Origin: Actinacidiphila acididurans
GTDB lineage: Bacteria; Actinomycetota; Actinomycetes; Streptomycetales; Streptomycetaceae
Reading direction: 5' to 3'
Length of the DNA stretch: 64,000 nucleotides
Assembly (NCBI RefSeq): GCF_016918855.1
Contig: NZ_JADKYB010000018.1
Span: 62,001-126,000 of the forward strand
Both the position numbers and the translations under genes were made by a program. Below are positions 44,236-54,949 of the stretch, piece after piece. How positions within the stretch are numbered: the first letter of the stretch is position 1; each line of letters starts with the position of its first letter. The notes under the pieces were generated by a model. That model was not told where the DNA came from, did no database searches, and saw only the letters and a program-made list of their open reading frames with translations.

Positions 44236-44985
44236 CTACTTGTGGTGGACGCCGAGCTCCTTGGCGGCCTCGCGGAGGTCCTTGGCGGTGTCGATGGCCC
44301 GCCAGTAGGCGCCTTGCGGGATGGGGTAGCCGGCGAGGCGGCGTTCGCGGGCCAGCCGGGGGAAGGTCGTGCGCTCGTGGTCGCCCAGGTCGGGCAGCAG
44401 CGCGGTGAACTCGGGCGCGAAGACGTACACGCCGGCGTTGATGAGGAACGGTGAGGGTGGCGCCTCGATGAAGTCCAGCACCTGGCCGAACTCGTTGGTC
44501 TCCACAGCGCCCCAGGGGATACGCGGCCGGGCCAGCGCCAAGGTGGCGGTGGCGTCCCGCTCCTCGTGGAAGGCGGCCATCTCGCGCAGCGAGAAGCGGG
44601 TCCAGATGTCGCCGTTGGTGGCGTACCAGGGCTCGTAGGGGCGGGGCAGCGAGGCGGCGGCGAACTTCAGCCCGCCGCCGCGGCCGAGCGGTTCGTGCTC
44701 GACGACCGTGGTGACGTTCAGCGGCAGCGGGGTGGCGTCCAGCCACTCCTGGAGGACCTCGGCGAGGTGGCCGCAGGAGACCACGGCGTCGGTGACGCCC
44801 TCGGCGGACAGCCAGGCGAGCTGGTGGCCGATGATCGGCGTTCCCGTACCGGGGATCTCGACCATCGGCTTGGGCCGGTCGTCGGTGTACGGCCGCAGGC
44901 GCGAGCCCTGTCCGCCGGCCAGCAGGACGGCCTGTGTGACGGGGGTGGCGCTGTGGTGAGCGGGTTGCTGGTCGGCACGCGTCAT
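44236..44985 (-). CDS. Sugar-nucleotide-type nucleotidyltransferase
   Basis: About 249 aa. The NTP_transferase signature AVLLAGGQGSRLRPYTDDRPKPM is at the N-terminus, then TTVVEHEPLGRGGGLKFAAASLP, TNGDIWTRFSLREM and INAGVYVFAPEF. Likely makes an NDP-sugar from a sugar-1-phosphate (mannose-1-phosphate guanylyltransferase-like), for glycan or glycolipid synthesis. It lacks the C-terminal hexapeptide domain of longer enzymes. Start taken at ATG 44985. Confidence 0.82.
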   Translation of the reverse strand: MTRADQQPAHHSATPVTQAVLLAGGQGSRLRPYTDDRPKPMVEIPGTGTPIIGHQLAWLSAEGVTDAVVSCGHLAEVLQEWLDATPLPLNVTTVVEHEPLGRGGGLKFAAASLPRPYEPWYATNGDIWTRFSLREMAAFHEERDATATLALARPRIPWGAVETNEFGQVLDFIEAPPSPFLINAGVYVFAPEFTALLPDLGDHERTTFPRLARERRLAGYPIPQGAYWRAIDTAKDLREAAKELGVHHK

Positions 44986-45157
44986 GCAGCGCACCCTATG
45001 CGAACCGGGCGTGCGCCCCGCGCAGGGCGGGCGGCACGCCCGGTGGCGTCCGGCGTGTTCCGGGGCGTCAGCCTACGTACCGCGAAGTCACCCGGGCCGG
45101 TCCACGTCGGTCCGCGCCGGTCCACCCCGGTCCGGTCCGCGTCGGTCCGCGCCGGTG

Positions 45158-45586
45158 TCACCCGACCGAGGCGACCCCCGTGGCGAAGGCGGTGTCGCAC
45201 ACCGGGCGGGACCACTTCTGCGCGCGGCGCACGGAGCCGGCGTACTTGGCGACGGCCGCGCGGCCCAGCGAGCGGGCGATGGAGGAGCAGTAGCGGGCGA
45301 GGGAGGGGTGCTCGGCCATGGCGACCTGGAGGCCGGTCAGGGCGGTGCCCGGGTCCTTCTGCTGGAGTTCGGCCAGCAGGCGGCGGCGCAGCACTTCCTG
45401 GGGAGCGCGGGTGGTGTCGTTCGCGGCCACCTCCGCCTGGCTCTTGGCCGAGGCGGTGAGGATCTGGGCTTCCGACGACGAGGCCACCCACGGGACACGG
45501 GTGACGGCGAGCGTCCCGGACAGGACGAGGACGACCGGGAGAACGAGTGCGAGGGTCTTGCCGAGACGGCGGGCTACCTGGTTCAC
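45158..45586 (-). CDS. Hypothetical secreted or membrane-anchored protein
   Basis: 142 aa from GTG 45586. N-terminal signal or anchor: RRLGKTLALVLPVVLVLSGTLAVTRV. The mature part is mostly helical, with two Cys (in ARYCSS and RPVCDT) that may form a disulfide. No known family recognised. The 44999-45157 stretch below it holds short degenerate ggtccgcg repeats. Confidence 0.65.
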   Translation of the reverse strand: MNQVARRLGKTLALVLPVVLVLSGTLAVTRVPWVASSSEAQILTASAKSQAEVAANDTTRAPQEVLRRRLLAELQQKDPGTALTGLQVAMAEHPSLARYCSSIARSLGRAAVAKYAGSVRRAQKWSRPVCDTAFATGVASVG

Positions 45587-45663
45587 GCAACGGATGGTAG
45601 CGAAGAGTAGTGATTTGGCGACATTTAGTCACCCTAATGGGGGATGGGGCGGGCGGTTACGGC

Positions 45664-45708
45664 AAAACGGTGGGCGGGTACGTCCGAAACGTACCCGCCC
45701 ACCGTTTT
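45664..45708 (-). terminator. Exceptionally strong hairpin terminator after msiK
   Basis: A perfect 20-bp inverted repeat with a 5-base loop (CCGAA), starting AAAACGG and ending CCGTTTT. The T-run on the outgoing side makes it look like a true intrinsic terminator for msiK. Confidence 0.88.
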
Positions 45709-45781
45709 CGTGCCGGATTTTCGTGCCGACTGCTCGGGGTCGCCCCCCGAGACCAGCCGCCCGAGATCAGCCGCCCCGGGG

Positions 45782-46903
<1,122 letters not shown>

Positions 46904-47117
46904 GACCTCACGGGTCCCTTCACCGGCAGGAACGTGCCGGACGATCCGAGTAAAGGTAGGTGCCGCCCCGGTCCTTCCGCGTCCCGTCCCCAGTGGTCCA
47001 GTCCACGCCGAGCAGCACTGCCGGTGACGCTACCTGCCCAAACGCCCCTTGTCACCAGCCCCTGACCCCCAATTTCCCCCCACCCCTCCCCCCACCCGCC
47101 CGCTACACTGCACCTAC

Positions 47118-47191
47118 GCCTCCTTAGCTCAGCTGGCCAGAGCACCGCTCTTGTAAAGCGGGGGTCGTCGGTTCGAACCCGACAGGGGGCT
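47118..47191 (+). tRNA. tRNA-Thr (anticodon TGT)
   Basis: A 74-base cloverleaf: acceptor GCCTCCT paired with AGGGGGC, D arm with TTAGCTCAGCTGG, anticodon stem CCGCT/AGCGG around the loop CTTGTAA (anticodon TGT, reads ACA), and T arm GTCGG-TTCGAAC-CCGAC. No encoded CCA. It marks the edge of the accessory region that follows, so its 3' end is a likely integration site; no second copy of the tRNA end was seen in the window. Confidence 0.93.
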
Positions 47192-47306
47192 CTTCGTTTT
47201 CCCAGGTCAGGGGCCGTGGCGTGGGCTGCGGCTTCCTGAGCGGGAGCGCCCGGCACACATTTGGCACACATCGCGCGGGACGAGTGCGGTGGGGGAGGCG
47301 GCTGGG

Positions 47307-47687
47307 ATGGCTGCCGAGGACGAGCTGGCGAGGCGCCGCTACGGGAAGCTGGCGTGCCGGGTTGAGGAGCTGATGGCGGGCTCGCTGCGGCCGGAGTTTG
47401 AGGGGTACGGCGGCCAGGTCCTGCTGAGCGTGGAGATGGTGGAGGATCTGGGCGGCTCGGCTGAGGAGATCCGGCGGGCAGCGCGGGCGGTGGGCCGGCG
47501 TCTGGGGTGGAAGATGGTGACGCGGGAGATCGACGGGCGGGTCTTCGTGGTGGATGACCGGGAGCCGCCGGAAGCGGTGCGCGATCTGATTCTGCAGCAA
47601 GGTGTCCGGAATATGGACGGTGTCTGGGGACGGAAGTCCGGGCGCCAAGAGGTGCCCACGTCTCGGCGGGACAACCCCGTTCGCTAG
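47307..47687 (+). CDS. Hypothetical small protein beside the tRNA
   Basis: About 126 aa from ATG 47307 after GGGGGAGG. The middle is helical (VEMVEDLGGSAEEIRRAARAVGRRLGWK) followed by a short beta segment (VTREIDGRVFVVDDRE). Not recognised. It converges on the BRCT-nuclease gene and is the first gene after the tRNA, so probably accessory. Confidence 0.6.
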   Translation: MAAEDELARRRYGKLACRVEELMAGSLRPEFEGYGGQVLLSVEMVEDLGGSAEEIRRAARAVGRRLGWKMVTREIDGRVFVVDDREPPEAVRDLILQQGVRNMDGVWGRKSGRQEVPTSRRDNPVR

Positions 47688-47689
47688 GA

Positions 47690-48532
47690 TCAGCAACCCT
47701 CGAAGTTCGGGCCCCAAGTCAGCAATATGCCGTGGGAGTCGGCGAGACGACGCCACCGTGGATCCGTAGGCTGCCGCTCCAGGACAAGGGTCGGTCGCAC
47801 CCGATGCAGTGCCTCTTGGTGCTGCACCTGATCTGCATAGTCGAGCACTTGGCCAATGCCCAGGCGTATCTGCTGCACTTCATTGGCCGGGCTGAGGCTC
47901 TTGACTTCCGCCACGAACACATCGTCGCCTCGCGTCCAGCCGGCGTCGAAGCGCGGAGCCTTACGGGCGTGGCCTCGGACCTCTATGCCTTGGTCAGCCA
48001 GGTGGCTGACGAGGGCGGTCAAGGTCGACTCGTGGGCTTCTGTACCTTCATCAAGGAGGTTGAGATCCAGGATGAGCTCTGCGGGATCGTGCCGACCTGA
48101 TGCGTGACGCCGCAGAGGTCCTCCGAGTACTCCGTCCCCAGGTTGGGACAGGACCATGACCTTCTCCTTGGCTTCTCCCCTGAGGCGTAGCAATTCACGG
48201 CAACGAGCCGAATGGCCGGCCAAGAGGTCGGTGAAGCCTTCAGCGTCCACAACGCATACGTGAAAGCCGCGATCCCGTTCCCATGCCGCTCGAACGAGCG
48301 TCCCGCTGTACTGCCGACGAGCATCGGTCACTGCCTGACTGGCGAGATCGCCGTGGACGACAAGCGTGATCTTGCGCGAGAAGTCGTTCTTCCAGCCAGC
48401 TCCGTACCGCCTTGCACGTTCAGCGCACTCTTCGCGAGTGGTCTTGAGACCGTCGATCCAGACCTTGCCGGTGTAACAGATCAACTGACCGCGAAGAGTG
48501 TGAACCCACCCGTCACATTGCTCGCCGTGCAT
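47690..48532 (-). CDS. BRCT-like domain fused to PD-(D/E)XK-like nuclease domain
   Basis: About 280 aa from ATG 48532 after GAGGAGG. Residues 10 to about 110 look like a BRCT domain (LRGQLICYTGKVWIDGLKTT, RRYGAGWKNDFSRKITLVVHGD, then FHVCVVDAEGFTDLL). The second half has a restriction-enzyme-like core: the Asp in FDAGW, DDVFVAEVKS (E-x-K) and a helix EVQQIRLGIGQVLDYADQV. Such an architecture fits a DNA-targeting nuclease, perhaps defence against foreign DNA. It is followed upstream by a second nuclease-like gene on the same strand. Confidence 0.65.
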   Translation of the reverse strand: MHGEQCDGWVHTLRGQLICYTGKVWIDGLKTTREECAERARRYGAGWKNDFSRKITLVVHGDLASQAVTDARRQYSGTLVRAAWERDRGFHVCVVDAEGFTDLLAGHSARCRELLRLRGEAKEKVMVLSQPGDGVLGGPLRRHASGRHDPAELILDLNLLDEGTEAHESTLTALVSHLADQGIEVRGHARKAPRFDAGWTRGDDVFVAEVKSLSPANEVQQIRLGIGQVLDYADQVQHQEALHRVRPTLVLERQPTDPRWRRLADSHGILLTWGPNFEGC

Positions 48533-48656
48533 CACACCCTCCTCGGTATCGAAGACGTCGCATCAAAGGAAATGGCGGGACGGTTGGACGGAGCCTTGCG
48601 AGAGGTGCAGGCACACGGTGTCAGCACCGCCGGGCGCATCTCGCTGGGCTCCCTCG

Positions 48657-49472
48657 CTAGTCGGCCACCGACTGAACCTCTCCTTGGTCGGTGACCTCGT
48701 ACACCTCGATCCGAAGGGCGCGGCGGACGGCCGCCGGCACTCGCTGAGCGTGCCAGACGGCAGGCGTCGGAACGACGACGGCGTAACGCGTATCTGGCGA
48801 ACTGGCGGTCATCCTGCGGAGGAGTTGGCCGTAGGCGATGTCGACGTCCGTCCCCGGCTCTTGGGTCCGGCCCTTCGCCTCGCCGACGAGCCGGTTGCCG
48901 TCTCGTACTGCCTCGATATCGGTGTGGTCGTCGGTGGGCGAGATCGGGGTCCAGCCTTCCGAGCGCAGCCATCGGCGGAAGGCGTCGACCACGCGGTCCT
49001 CGTCCGATGTGATGCGGGGGCGCGCTGCTGCGAGGAGCCCGCGCACGGCCGTCAGGTCTGCTTCGCGGTTGCGGTACAAGCGGCCTCTGTCGTCGGCGGC
49101 CAGGTCGGCGGGGCGGATGACGACGAGGTCGAGGCCTTTGCGCGGTATCAGGATGTCGCGGCGCTCGTCGTAGAGGACGCGTTGCTCGCCACGGTGCACA
49201 CCGCTGATGGTCAGCCGGTCCGGTTTGTCGAAGAATGCCACGGGCCGGTCATGCTGGACCTCCCGGTACTCCACCACGAGCCCGTATCGCGGCCAGTACG
49301 AATCGACCGGCAGCTTCACCTGTCGCCCTGACTGACTCGGGTCACCGAGCAGCCAGTCGAACCGGTGCTGCCGCTTTCCCCGCTCGGCCAGTACCTCATC
49401 GCACAAGCCGAGGACGTATGCCTCGTCGCTGTCCTGTCTCCCCACGCCCGGCATCATGCCAGCGGGACTCAT
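48657..49472 (-). CDS. Protein with two nuclease-like domains
   Basis: About 271 aa from ATG 49472 (weak site; other Met codons nearby are possible). The N-terminal half contains PRYGLVVEYREVQH with YDERRDILIPRKGLDLVVI, like a Vsr/PD-(D/E)XK-like fold. The C-terminal half has DIEAVRDGNRLVGEAKGRTQ, where the Asp and E-x-K are placed as in restriction-endonuclease-like enzymes. I do not recognise the family. Same strand as the BRCT-nuclease gene, separated by 124 bases. Confidence 0.6.
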   Translation of the reverse strand: MSPAGMMPGVGRQDSDEAYVLGLCDEVLAERGKRQHRFDWLLGDPSQSGRQVKLPVDSYWPRYGLVVEYREVQHDRPVAFFDKPDRLTISGVHRGEQRVLYDERRDILIPRKGLDLVVIRPADLAADDRGRLYRNREADLTAVRGLLAAARPRITSDEDRVVDAFRRWLRSEGWTPISPTDDHTDIEAVRDGNRLVGEAKGRTQEPGTDVDIAYGQLLRRMTASSPDTRYAVVVPTPAVWHAQRVPAAVRRALRIEVYEVTDQGEVQSVAD

Positions 49473-49672
49473 CTGGCTGAGCGAAAGTCCAGAAATGCGG
49501 CATCTGCTGCGGCCGACGCAGACCGTCGCAGTAGCTCGCGCCGCCATCATGAAAGGAGCGCCCAGGGACGCCCCTTGGCCTCCGCTCTGTGGGTGCGGTG
49601 GTCACGATCAAGGTCGCTAGGGAAGGTGACGAGCGCCGCTGACAGTGAGCGGCGCTCGTCATCGGGGCCCTC

Positions 49673-50922
49673 TCAGGCGCTCGCTTGGTCCTCCTGTCCC
49701 GCCAGCGCAGCCAGTTCCTCAGCCGCCTTCTTGGCCTTTCGCTCCGCCTTCACCGCCTTGGCCTTCGCCTTGGCGATGAGCTTGGCGCGGCGCTTGTGCA
49801 TCTTCTCCAAGACCTCGTCGAGGCGGTCCGGGAAGAGGTGGCCGTAGACATCGAGGGTGAGGGTGGCGGACTTGTGGCCGAGCATGGTCTGGACGACGTT
49901 GACGTCCGCGCCGCTGGCGATGGCGAGCGAGGCGGCGGTGTGCCGCAGTTTGTGCGGGGTCAGCTTGAGGTGATCCAGGCCCGCTGCCTTCACAGCCGGG
50001 TCGAAGAAGCGCTGGCGGAAGTTGCGGATACGCAGGGGACCGCCCTGCGGGGCCGTGAACAGCAGCTCATCCGGCTCCCGTTCGGCGATGTGCCCCGCGA
50101 GATCGGCTACGAGGAACTGCGGCAGCGGGACGGAGCGGCGCTCGTGGTCCTTGGGGGAGTCCAGGTAGAGCTTGCCGTTGTCGTCGGCGTACGCCTCCAC
50201 GATGTACGCCCGCCTCGCGTCAAGGTCGATCCGGCCGACTTTGAGGGTGACGCCTCGCCCCAACGCAGGCCCGTGTAGGCGAGCAGTCGAATGAACATCC
50301 CGTAGCCGCCTGCCGCTTCGGCGAGCGCCTCGACCTGGAGCTCGTCAAGGTAGACGTGGTCGGCCGGGGTGACCTTGGACAGGGGAACGCCGGCGGCCGG
50401 GTTGGCCGCCAGGCGGTGTGCCCTGACCGCGAAGCCCAGGACACGGCTGAGGACGACGTACGCCTTGCGGACGCTGCGGGGACTGAGCTCGCGGCCCCCG
50501 ACGGCCTCGCCGGACAGGAGGTCGGCGAGTCAGGCCGCGACATCGTCGTAGCGTATGCGGTCCAGGGGAGTGGTACCCCACCGGGGAAGAACGTGGATGT
50601 CGAGCACGCCGCGGTAGCGGTTGCGGGTTGACCGCTTGAGGTGCACCTGAGCGGTCAGCCAGGACTCGGCGACCTCGGCGAACTTCACGCGCGCGGCCGC
50701 CGGGTCGCGGTACGAGCCATCGGCCAGGCGGGCCTCGATCCGGGTCCGCTCCGCTTCGGCATCGACCTTCCGGACAACCGTCTTCATCTTCGGCATGCCG
50801 TCGGGGCCGTACCAGCGCACCCGATAGCGGCCGGGCAGTGTGCGCCCAGCTTGCTTGGCCTTGGCGACGGCTTGGGTGTAGGCGGTGTGGCCGGCGCGGT
50901 CCTCGATCCAGACGCGTGCCAT
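49673..50922 (-). pseudogene. Tyrosine site-specific integrase, disrupted
   Basis: The sequence reads as one phage/ICE-type integrase of about 410 codons. The N-terminal SAM-like arm-binding part is at 50530-50922 (ending YDDVAA), and the catalytic half is at 49673-50263 with LTPHKLRHTAASLA, NVVQTMLGHKSATLTLDVYGHLF. The middle gives AYTGLRWGEA. It is broken twice: an in-frame TGA at 50530-50532, where Trp is expected, and a frameshift near 50255 right after GLRWGEA. Either a real pseudogene or sequencing error; two lesions favour decay. Confidence 0.85.
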
Positions 50923-51414
50923 CAGGCACCTGCCTGGGGGTGTGCGGGTTTCGCTATGAACAAGCTGTGCTGCTCCCTTGCATTCGGTTCATGGGCTCGG
51001 TGAATGTACACGGCATTCTGCGGTCTGGGGAGTGGTTTGGTCTGCCCGTCTTTCCGTGATAAGTGAGCCCGAACCAAGGGGTCTAAACCTGACGCTCCGT
51101 CTTATTGATAAGGATGCGCCATCGCGGCGAACCCCGTGGTATGTTCCCGCGCCCGGACCCGCGGCCCGGGTCTCTCCTGGTGAAGGGCCTTCAGGGGCAG
51201 GGAGTCGGAAGGCTGGTGGCCGTGTTCGGAGACGCCGCAATGTGCAGCATTTGATCCCTCTTGCCCGATGTGGTTCGCAGGTTCCTGGAGCCAAACCCCC
51301 GAATTACTTGGTCGACCGCCGATCGGCACCTACCGTTTTCGAGATCCCGGCCGCAGCTCATTTGGGGCATCCGTGAATCGTCACCAGAATGTGGCTGGAT
51401 GGCGCGGGTGACAC
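50923..51414. other. Intergenic region between integrase and excisionase genes
   Basis: About 490 bases without a convincing gene. It separates the divergent integrase remnant and the excisionase, so it should hold their promoters. Less GC-rich than most of the window around 50950-51120 and 51285-51350. Confidence 0.35.
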
Positions 51415-51681
51415 GTGGTTGTGTTGTCCGCGCCCCCGGCCAGGAGAGAGGAAGAAAGAAGAGCGCCGAAGACGAAGAACGACGCCGTCGAGGCGGAGCG
51501 TCGGCCGCTGGCGACTCCGGCGGAGGTGTCGCAGTACTTGGGGTTGCCGGTGGCCACGTTGTACCAGTGGCGGCACCGGGGGATCGGGCCGAAGGTCCAC
51601 AAGCTGGGCCGTCACCTGCGCTACCGCTGGACGGAGGTGGAGGCGTGGGTAGACCGGCAGGTCATCGACCTGGCGGCTTGA
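51415..51681 (+). CDS. Excisionase/AlpA-type helix-turn-helix protein
   Basis: About 88 aa. The C-terminal 55 residues form a MerR-like winged helix of Xis type: LATPAEVSQYLGLPVATLYQW, then HRGIGPKVHKLGRHLRYRWTEVEAW. The N-terminus is basic and poorly defined, so the GTG 51415 start is uncertain. It normally works with the neighbouring tyrosine integrase to excise the element; that partner is broken here. Confidence 0.8.
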   Translation: MVVLSAPPARREEERRAPKTKNDAVEAERRPLATPAEVSQYLGLPVATLYQWRHRGIGPKVHKLGRHLRYRWTEVEAWVDRQVIDLAA

Positions 51682-51828
51682 CCACCCCAGCCGCGACCAG
51701 CCACAGAGAACGAAACGACCCCCGGTGCTGGAACACCGAGGGCCTCGTGAACACCCCAAGCGACTGTTCATCGATCACGACGGTGGGGCGGGCCTGCCAG
51801 CCCACTGCCTCACCGGGAGGAGTTCAAC

Positions 51829-52236
51829 ATGAACGATACGCCCCAAGACCCCGAGGGCGGAAATCACCGCAGGCTACCGGCGGACCGGGCCCCAGGCCGG
51901 TCCGCCCTTCCGGTCAGCACGCAACCGACCAGCCACCGCACACAACACGCCGCTGCCCGCCAACCGGCAGACATCCCGTTCTGTCACCAGAACACCGGGC
52001 TCGCTCTCCCCGTGACCACCGGCCGGGTCGTTCTCCGAGAGCGGCTCCTCACCTATTCAGTCTCTGAACACGCTGCCGTTCGCCTTTCCGTTCCGCCCGC
52101 TCAGTTCTTGCCCTGGCGCCGCCTTGCCTGCGACCCCGCCGGTACTGACGACGCCCTCCACCGAATCGAGTACCACCATGACCCGCCACACCGACGAACT
52201 CCCCAACGCTCGGCCGCCACTGGCGCCCCGGCCTGA
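51829..52236 (+). CDS. Possible small protein with strong ribosome-binding site
   Basis: An open frame of 135 codons starting MNDTPQDPEGG. A very good GGGAGGAG site lies 6-7 bases before the ATG. The content is Pro/Arg/His-rich and matches nothing I know, and its 3' part overlaps the MobC frame. Could be a real element gene or a chance frame with a short true product. Confidence 0.35.
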   Translation: MNDTPQDPEGGNHRRLPADRAPGRSALPVSTQPTSHRTQHAAARQPADIPFCHQNTGLALPVTTGRVVLRERLLTYSVSEHAAVRLSVPPAQFLPWRRLACDPAGTDDALHRIEYHHDPPHRRTPQRSAATGAPA

Positions 52237-52957
52237 TCACGGCCCTGGCACTGGGGCCAGGGACAACACGGTCTCCGGCACCACCTCGGAGGTGGCCCGA
52301 GTGGGAGCAAGCTGGAGCGGTCGAAACTCCTTTCGGGTTTCGTCCGCGCTTGTCCCCGCCCCATCGGGGGCGGGGGAGGCCCGGCGCCTGGGGGCGCCGG
52401 AGCAGGAGGTGGAGGCCGAGCGCGACCTCCACCCGGCAGGGCACCCGTCGTCCGCACCGCCGGCGCATCCGCCGTGCCCGGCATGCGGCTGCCAGACAGC
52501 CCCCGGCTTCGAGCCCGCCGAGGAGCAACCGCCGTGGCGGGGTTCGGAGGAGCCGCCGCTGCTGACGCGGATGTACCGCAAGCGCACGAGCGAGAGCCGG
52601 ACCGAGGTCAAGAGTATCCGTTTCAGCCCGACCGCCATTCGGGTCATCGACAAGGCCGCCGATGACTACCGGAAGTACTTCGCGGGCTTCGTCGGGGACG
52701 CCGCCTACGCCATCGCGTTGGGCCGTACCAGCGTGACCAGCCCCGACGACGATCCGTTCCGCCCGCTGGTGGAACGGCTGGAGAGGCTGATCGCACAGCT
52801 GCGGCGCGTGGGCAACAACCTCAACCAGGTCGCCCGCGCGGTCAACACCGGCACGATCCCCGAGCACGCCGACCGCATTCTCGCCCGGGTCGACACGGCA
52901 GTGGAGGACGTCTTCGTCCTCCTCGACGGCTTCGCCGACAGCCTGGACGTGGGCTGA
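52178..52957 (+). CDS. MobC-like relaxosome accessory protein
   Basis: About 259 aa if the start ATG 52178 is right; the start could be as late as ATG 52572. The C-terminal 100 residues fit MobC: SIRFSPTAIRVIDKAADDYRKYFAGF, then LIAQLRRVGNNLNQVARAVNTG. The N-terminal half is Pro/Ala-rich. Its stop overlaps the relaxase start (TGATG), the common mobC-relaxase coupling. It would help the relaxase nick oriT. Confidence 0.75.
   Translation: MTRHTDELPNARPPLAPRPDHGPGTGARDNTVSGTTSEVARVGASWSGRNSFRVSSALVPAPSGAGEARRLGAPEQEVEAERDLHPAGHPSSAPPAHPPCPACGCQTAPGFEPAEEQPPWRGSEEPPLLTRMYRKRTSESRTEVKSIRFSPTAIRVIDKAADDYRKYFAGFVGDAAYAIALGRTSVTSPDDDPFRPLVERLERLIAQLRRVGNNLNQVARAVNTGTIPEHADRILARVDTAVEDVFVLLDGFADSLDVG
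52354..52375. repeat. Perfect inverted repeat in the MobC region
   Basis: CCCCGCCCC, four bases, GGGGCGGGG upstream of the conserved part of MobC. A possible oriT-type hairpin, but the GC-only arms could be chance. Confidence 0.4.
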
Positions 52958-54497
52958 TGGTCCCTGACGTCTCCACCGGCTCCCATACCGCCGGTCTGTT
53001 GTACTACCTGTTCGGCAAGGGCCGCCGTGACGAGCACACCGCCCCGCACATCGTTGCCGCCTGGGACCTTGCCGGCGCCCCCGATCCCGGCCGCGACCCG
53101 AATGCCACCATCACCCAGCTCGCCGACCGTCTGGACCTGCACGCGCGCCTGCGGGCCAGGGAGACCGGGGCCATGCCGGCCAAGCATGTGTGGCACTGCC
53201 CGGTGCGCACCGCGCCCGGGGACCGCTACCTGACCGACGCCGAGTGGGCGGAGGTCGGCCGCCGGATCGTCGCGGCCACCGGCATCGCCCCCGAGGGAGA
53301 CGATCTGGCCTGCCGGTGGATCGCCGTACGCCATGCGGACGACCACATCCACATCGCCACGGTGTCGGTACGTGCCGACGGCCGCCGTGCCCGTACCAAC
53401 GTGACGGGTGGCGGGCGCAGAAGGCCTGCCGGGAGATCGAGAAGGAGTACGGGCTGCGGCAGCTCAAGTCCGGGGACATGACCGCGCCCAAGACTCCCAC
53501 CAGCGCAGAGCAGGCCAAGGCCACCCGTATGGGAAGGGCGGTGACCAGCCGGCAGTGGCTACGCGAGCAGGCGTACGCCGTGCTGGCGGCAGTCCGCACC
53601 GAGGAGCAGTTCTTCGACGTCCTCGGCAGCCTCGGTATCAAGGTCCACAAGCGCGTCGGCCCCGAGACCGCCGAGGTCACCGGCTATAGCCTCGCCGCCC
53701 CCGGCGACACCAACACCGAAGGCGAGCCTGTCTACTTCGGCGGCTCCAAACTCGCCCCTGACCTGTCCCTCAACCGCATCCGCGAGACCCTCGCCCACGC
53801 AGACCAGACCCCGGCCAGGCGGACCCCGCCGCGCCCGCAAGAGGTGTGGCGGCAGGCCGAGACGGCCCTGCGCGAGACCGCGAACATCCTCGACAGCGGA
53901 GACGACGCCGCAGCCCAGGCCCACCTTGCCGCTTACAGCACCCTCCTGCACAACACCGCCCTCAACGCGCCACCTGCCTACCGGGCCGAGCTGCGCGCCG
54001 CCGCCACCGCTTTCAACCGCGCCCGCCGCTCCGCCATCCGGGCCGACCACCACAAGGCCACCGCACTACGCGAAGCCGCCAAAGACCTCATCTACGCATC
54101 CCACGACGCGGGCGGCCTCCCAGTCGCGGTGATCGCCACCATCGTCCACCTCGCTGTTGCCGCGGCTCGCTGGTACGAACAGCGCGGCTACCAGCAGCAA
54201 GCAGCAGCCGCCCAGCAGACTCTTACCCACCTCCAGGCTGGCTACCGCCAAGCCGCCGCCCCCGTCCTGGCCGACCTCACCCAACGCACCCCACGCCCCC
54301 AGACCGCCCAACGCGAACTGGACACCGCCCACTCACCCGCCGAAGTCCTCACCTGGCGCATCACCCTCGTCCCCAATCACCGAACCCAGGCCGCCCAGGC
54401 CCGCACCAAGATCGGGACTTCACGCGCCGGGCCCAATGACATGACGATTAGGCCGCCGAACGGTCAGTCGGAACAGAGCACACGAAGGCACCGATAG
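52957..54497 (+). pseudogene. Relaxase/mobilisation protein, frameshifted
   Basis: Reads as one relaxase broken by a frameshift near 53400. The first part (52957-53405) has the HUH-like motif in AVRHADDHIHIATVSV, preceded by VWHCPVRT. The continuation in another frame (from about 53405 to 54497) starts DGWRAQKACREIEKEYGLRQLKSGD, the usual next segment in actinobacterial relaxases, and ends in a long helical tail. ATG 52957 overlaps the MobC stop. The element is therefore unlikely to mobilise itself. Confidence 0.8.
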
Positions 54498-54633
54498 ATG
54501 GGCTTCCACGGAAGCTGAAGCCGGAGTCTTTTGCTACCGCCGACCTCGGCTTCGACCCCGGGCCTCGCCGAGATCGACGAGGCCGCCGGAGCGTCGGTAC
54601 CCCTGTCGGTGCGAGGTGCATGGGCACCTCACG

Positions 54634-54927
54634 TCAGCTGAGGCGTAGCTGAACCACCCAGTCCGGGCCGAGTTCGGACTCGAGCCGTGCGGCGAGGCTC
54701 TCGCCGTCCTGGCGGAACTTCTGCTCTTCGGCGTCGGAGGAGAACCCGGAGTTCATGGGGTCATCCATGTCGTACGTGGCGTCCCAGCGGTCGCGCCACT
54801 CGTTGAGGGCGGCGGCCAGCTCCGGGGAGACGGGCAGCTTCTCGGGGGCCACGTTCTCGACGGCGCCGTCTTTCTCCAGCCAGGTGGGGTGACACTGGAT
54901 CTCCGGGGAGAGCCGCAGCTTCGGCAC
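54634..54927 (-). CDS. Probable immunity protein
   Basis: 97 aa, acidic, starting at GTG 54927 with AAAGGAA upstream. It follows the toxin gene by 22 bases on the same strand, the standard place for a cognate immunity gene. Seen: DRWDATYDMDDPMNSGFSSDAEEQKF in the middle and GPDWVVQLRLS at the end. No family recognised; the role is inferred from position and size. Confidence 0.6.
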   Translation of the reverse strand: MPKLRLSPEIQCHPTWLEKDGAVENVAPEKLPVSPELAAALNEWRDRWDATYDMDDPMNSGFSSDAEEQKFRQDGESLAARLESELGPDWVVQLRLS

Positions 54928-54949
54928 GGTCTGGGGGTTCCTTTCCGGT

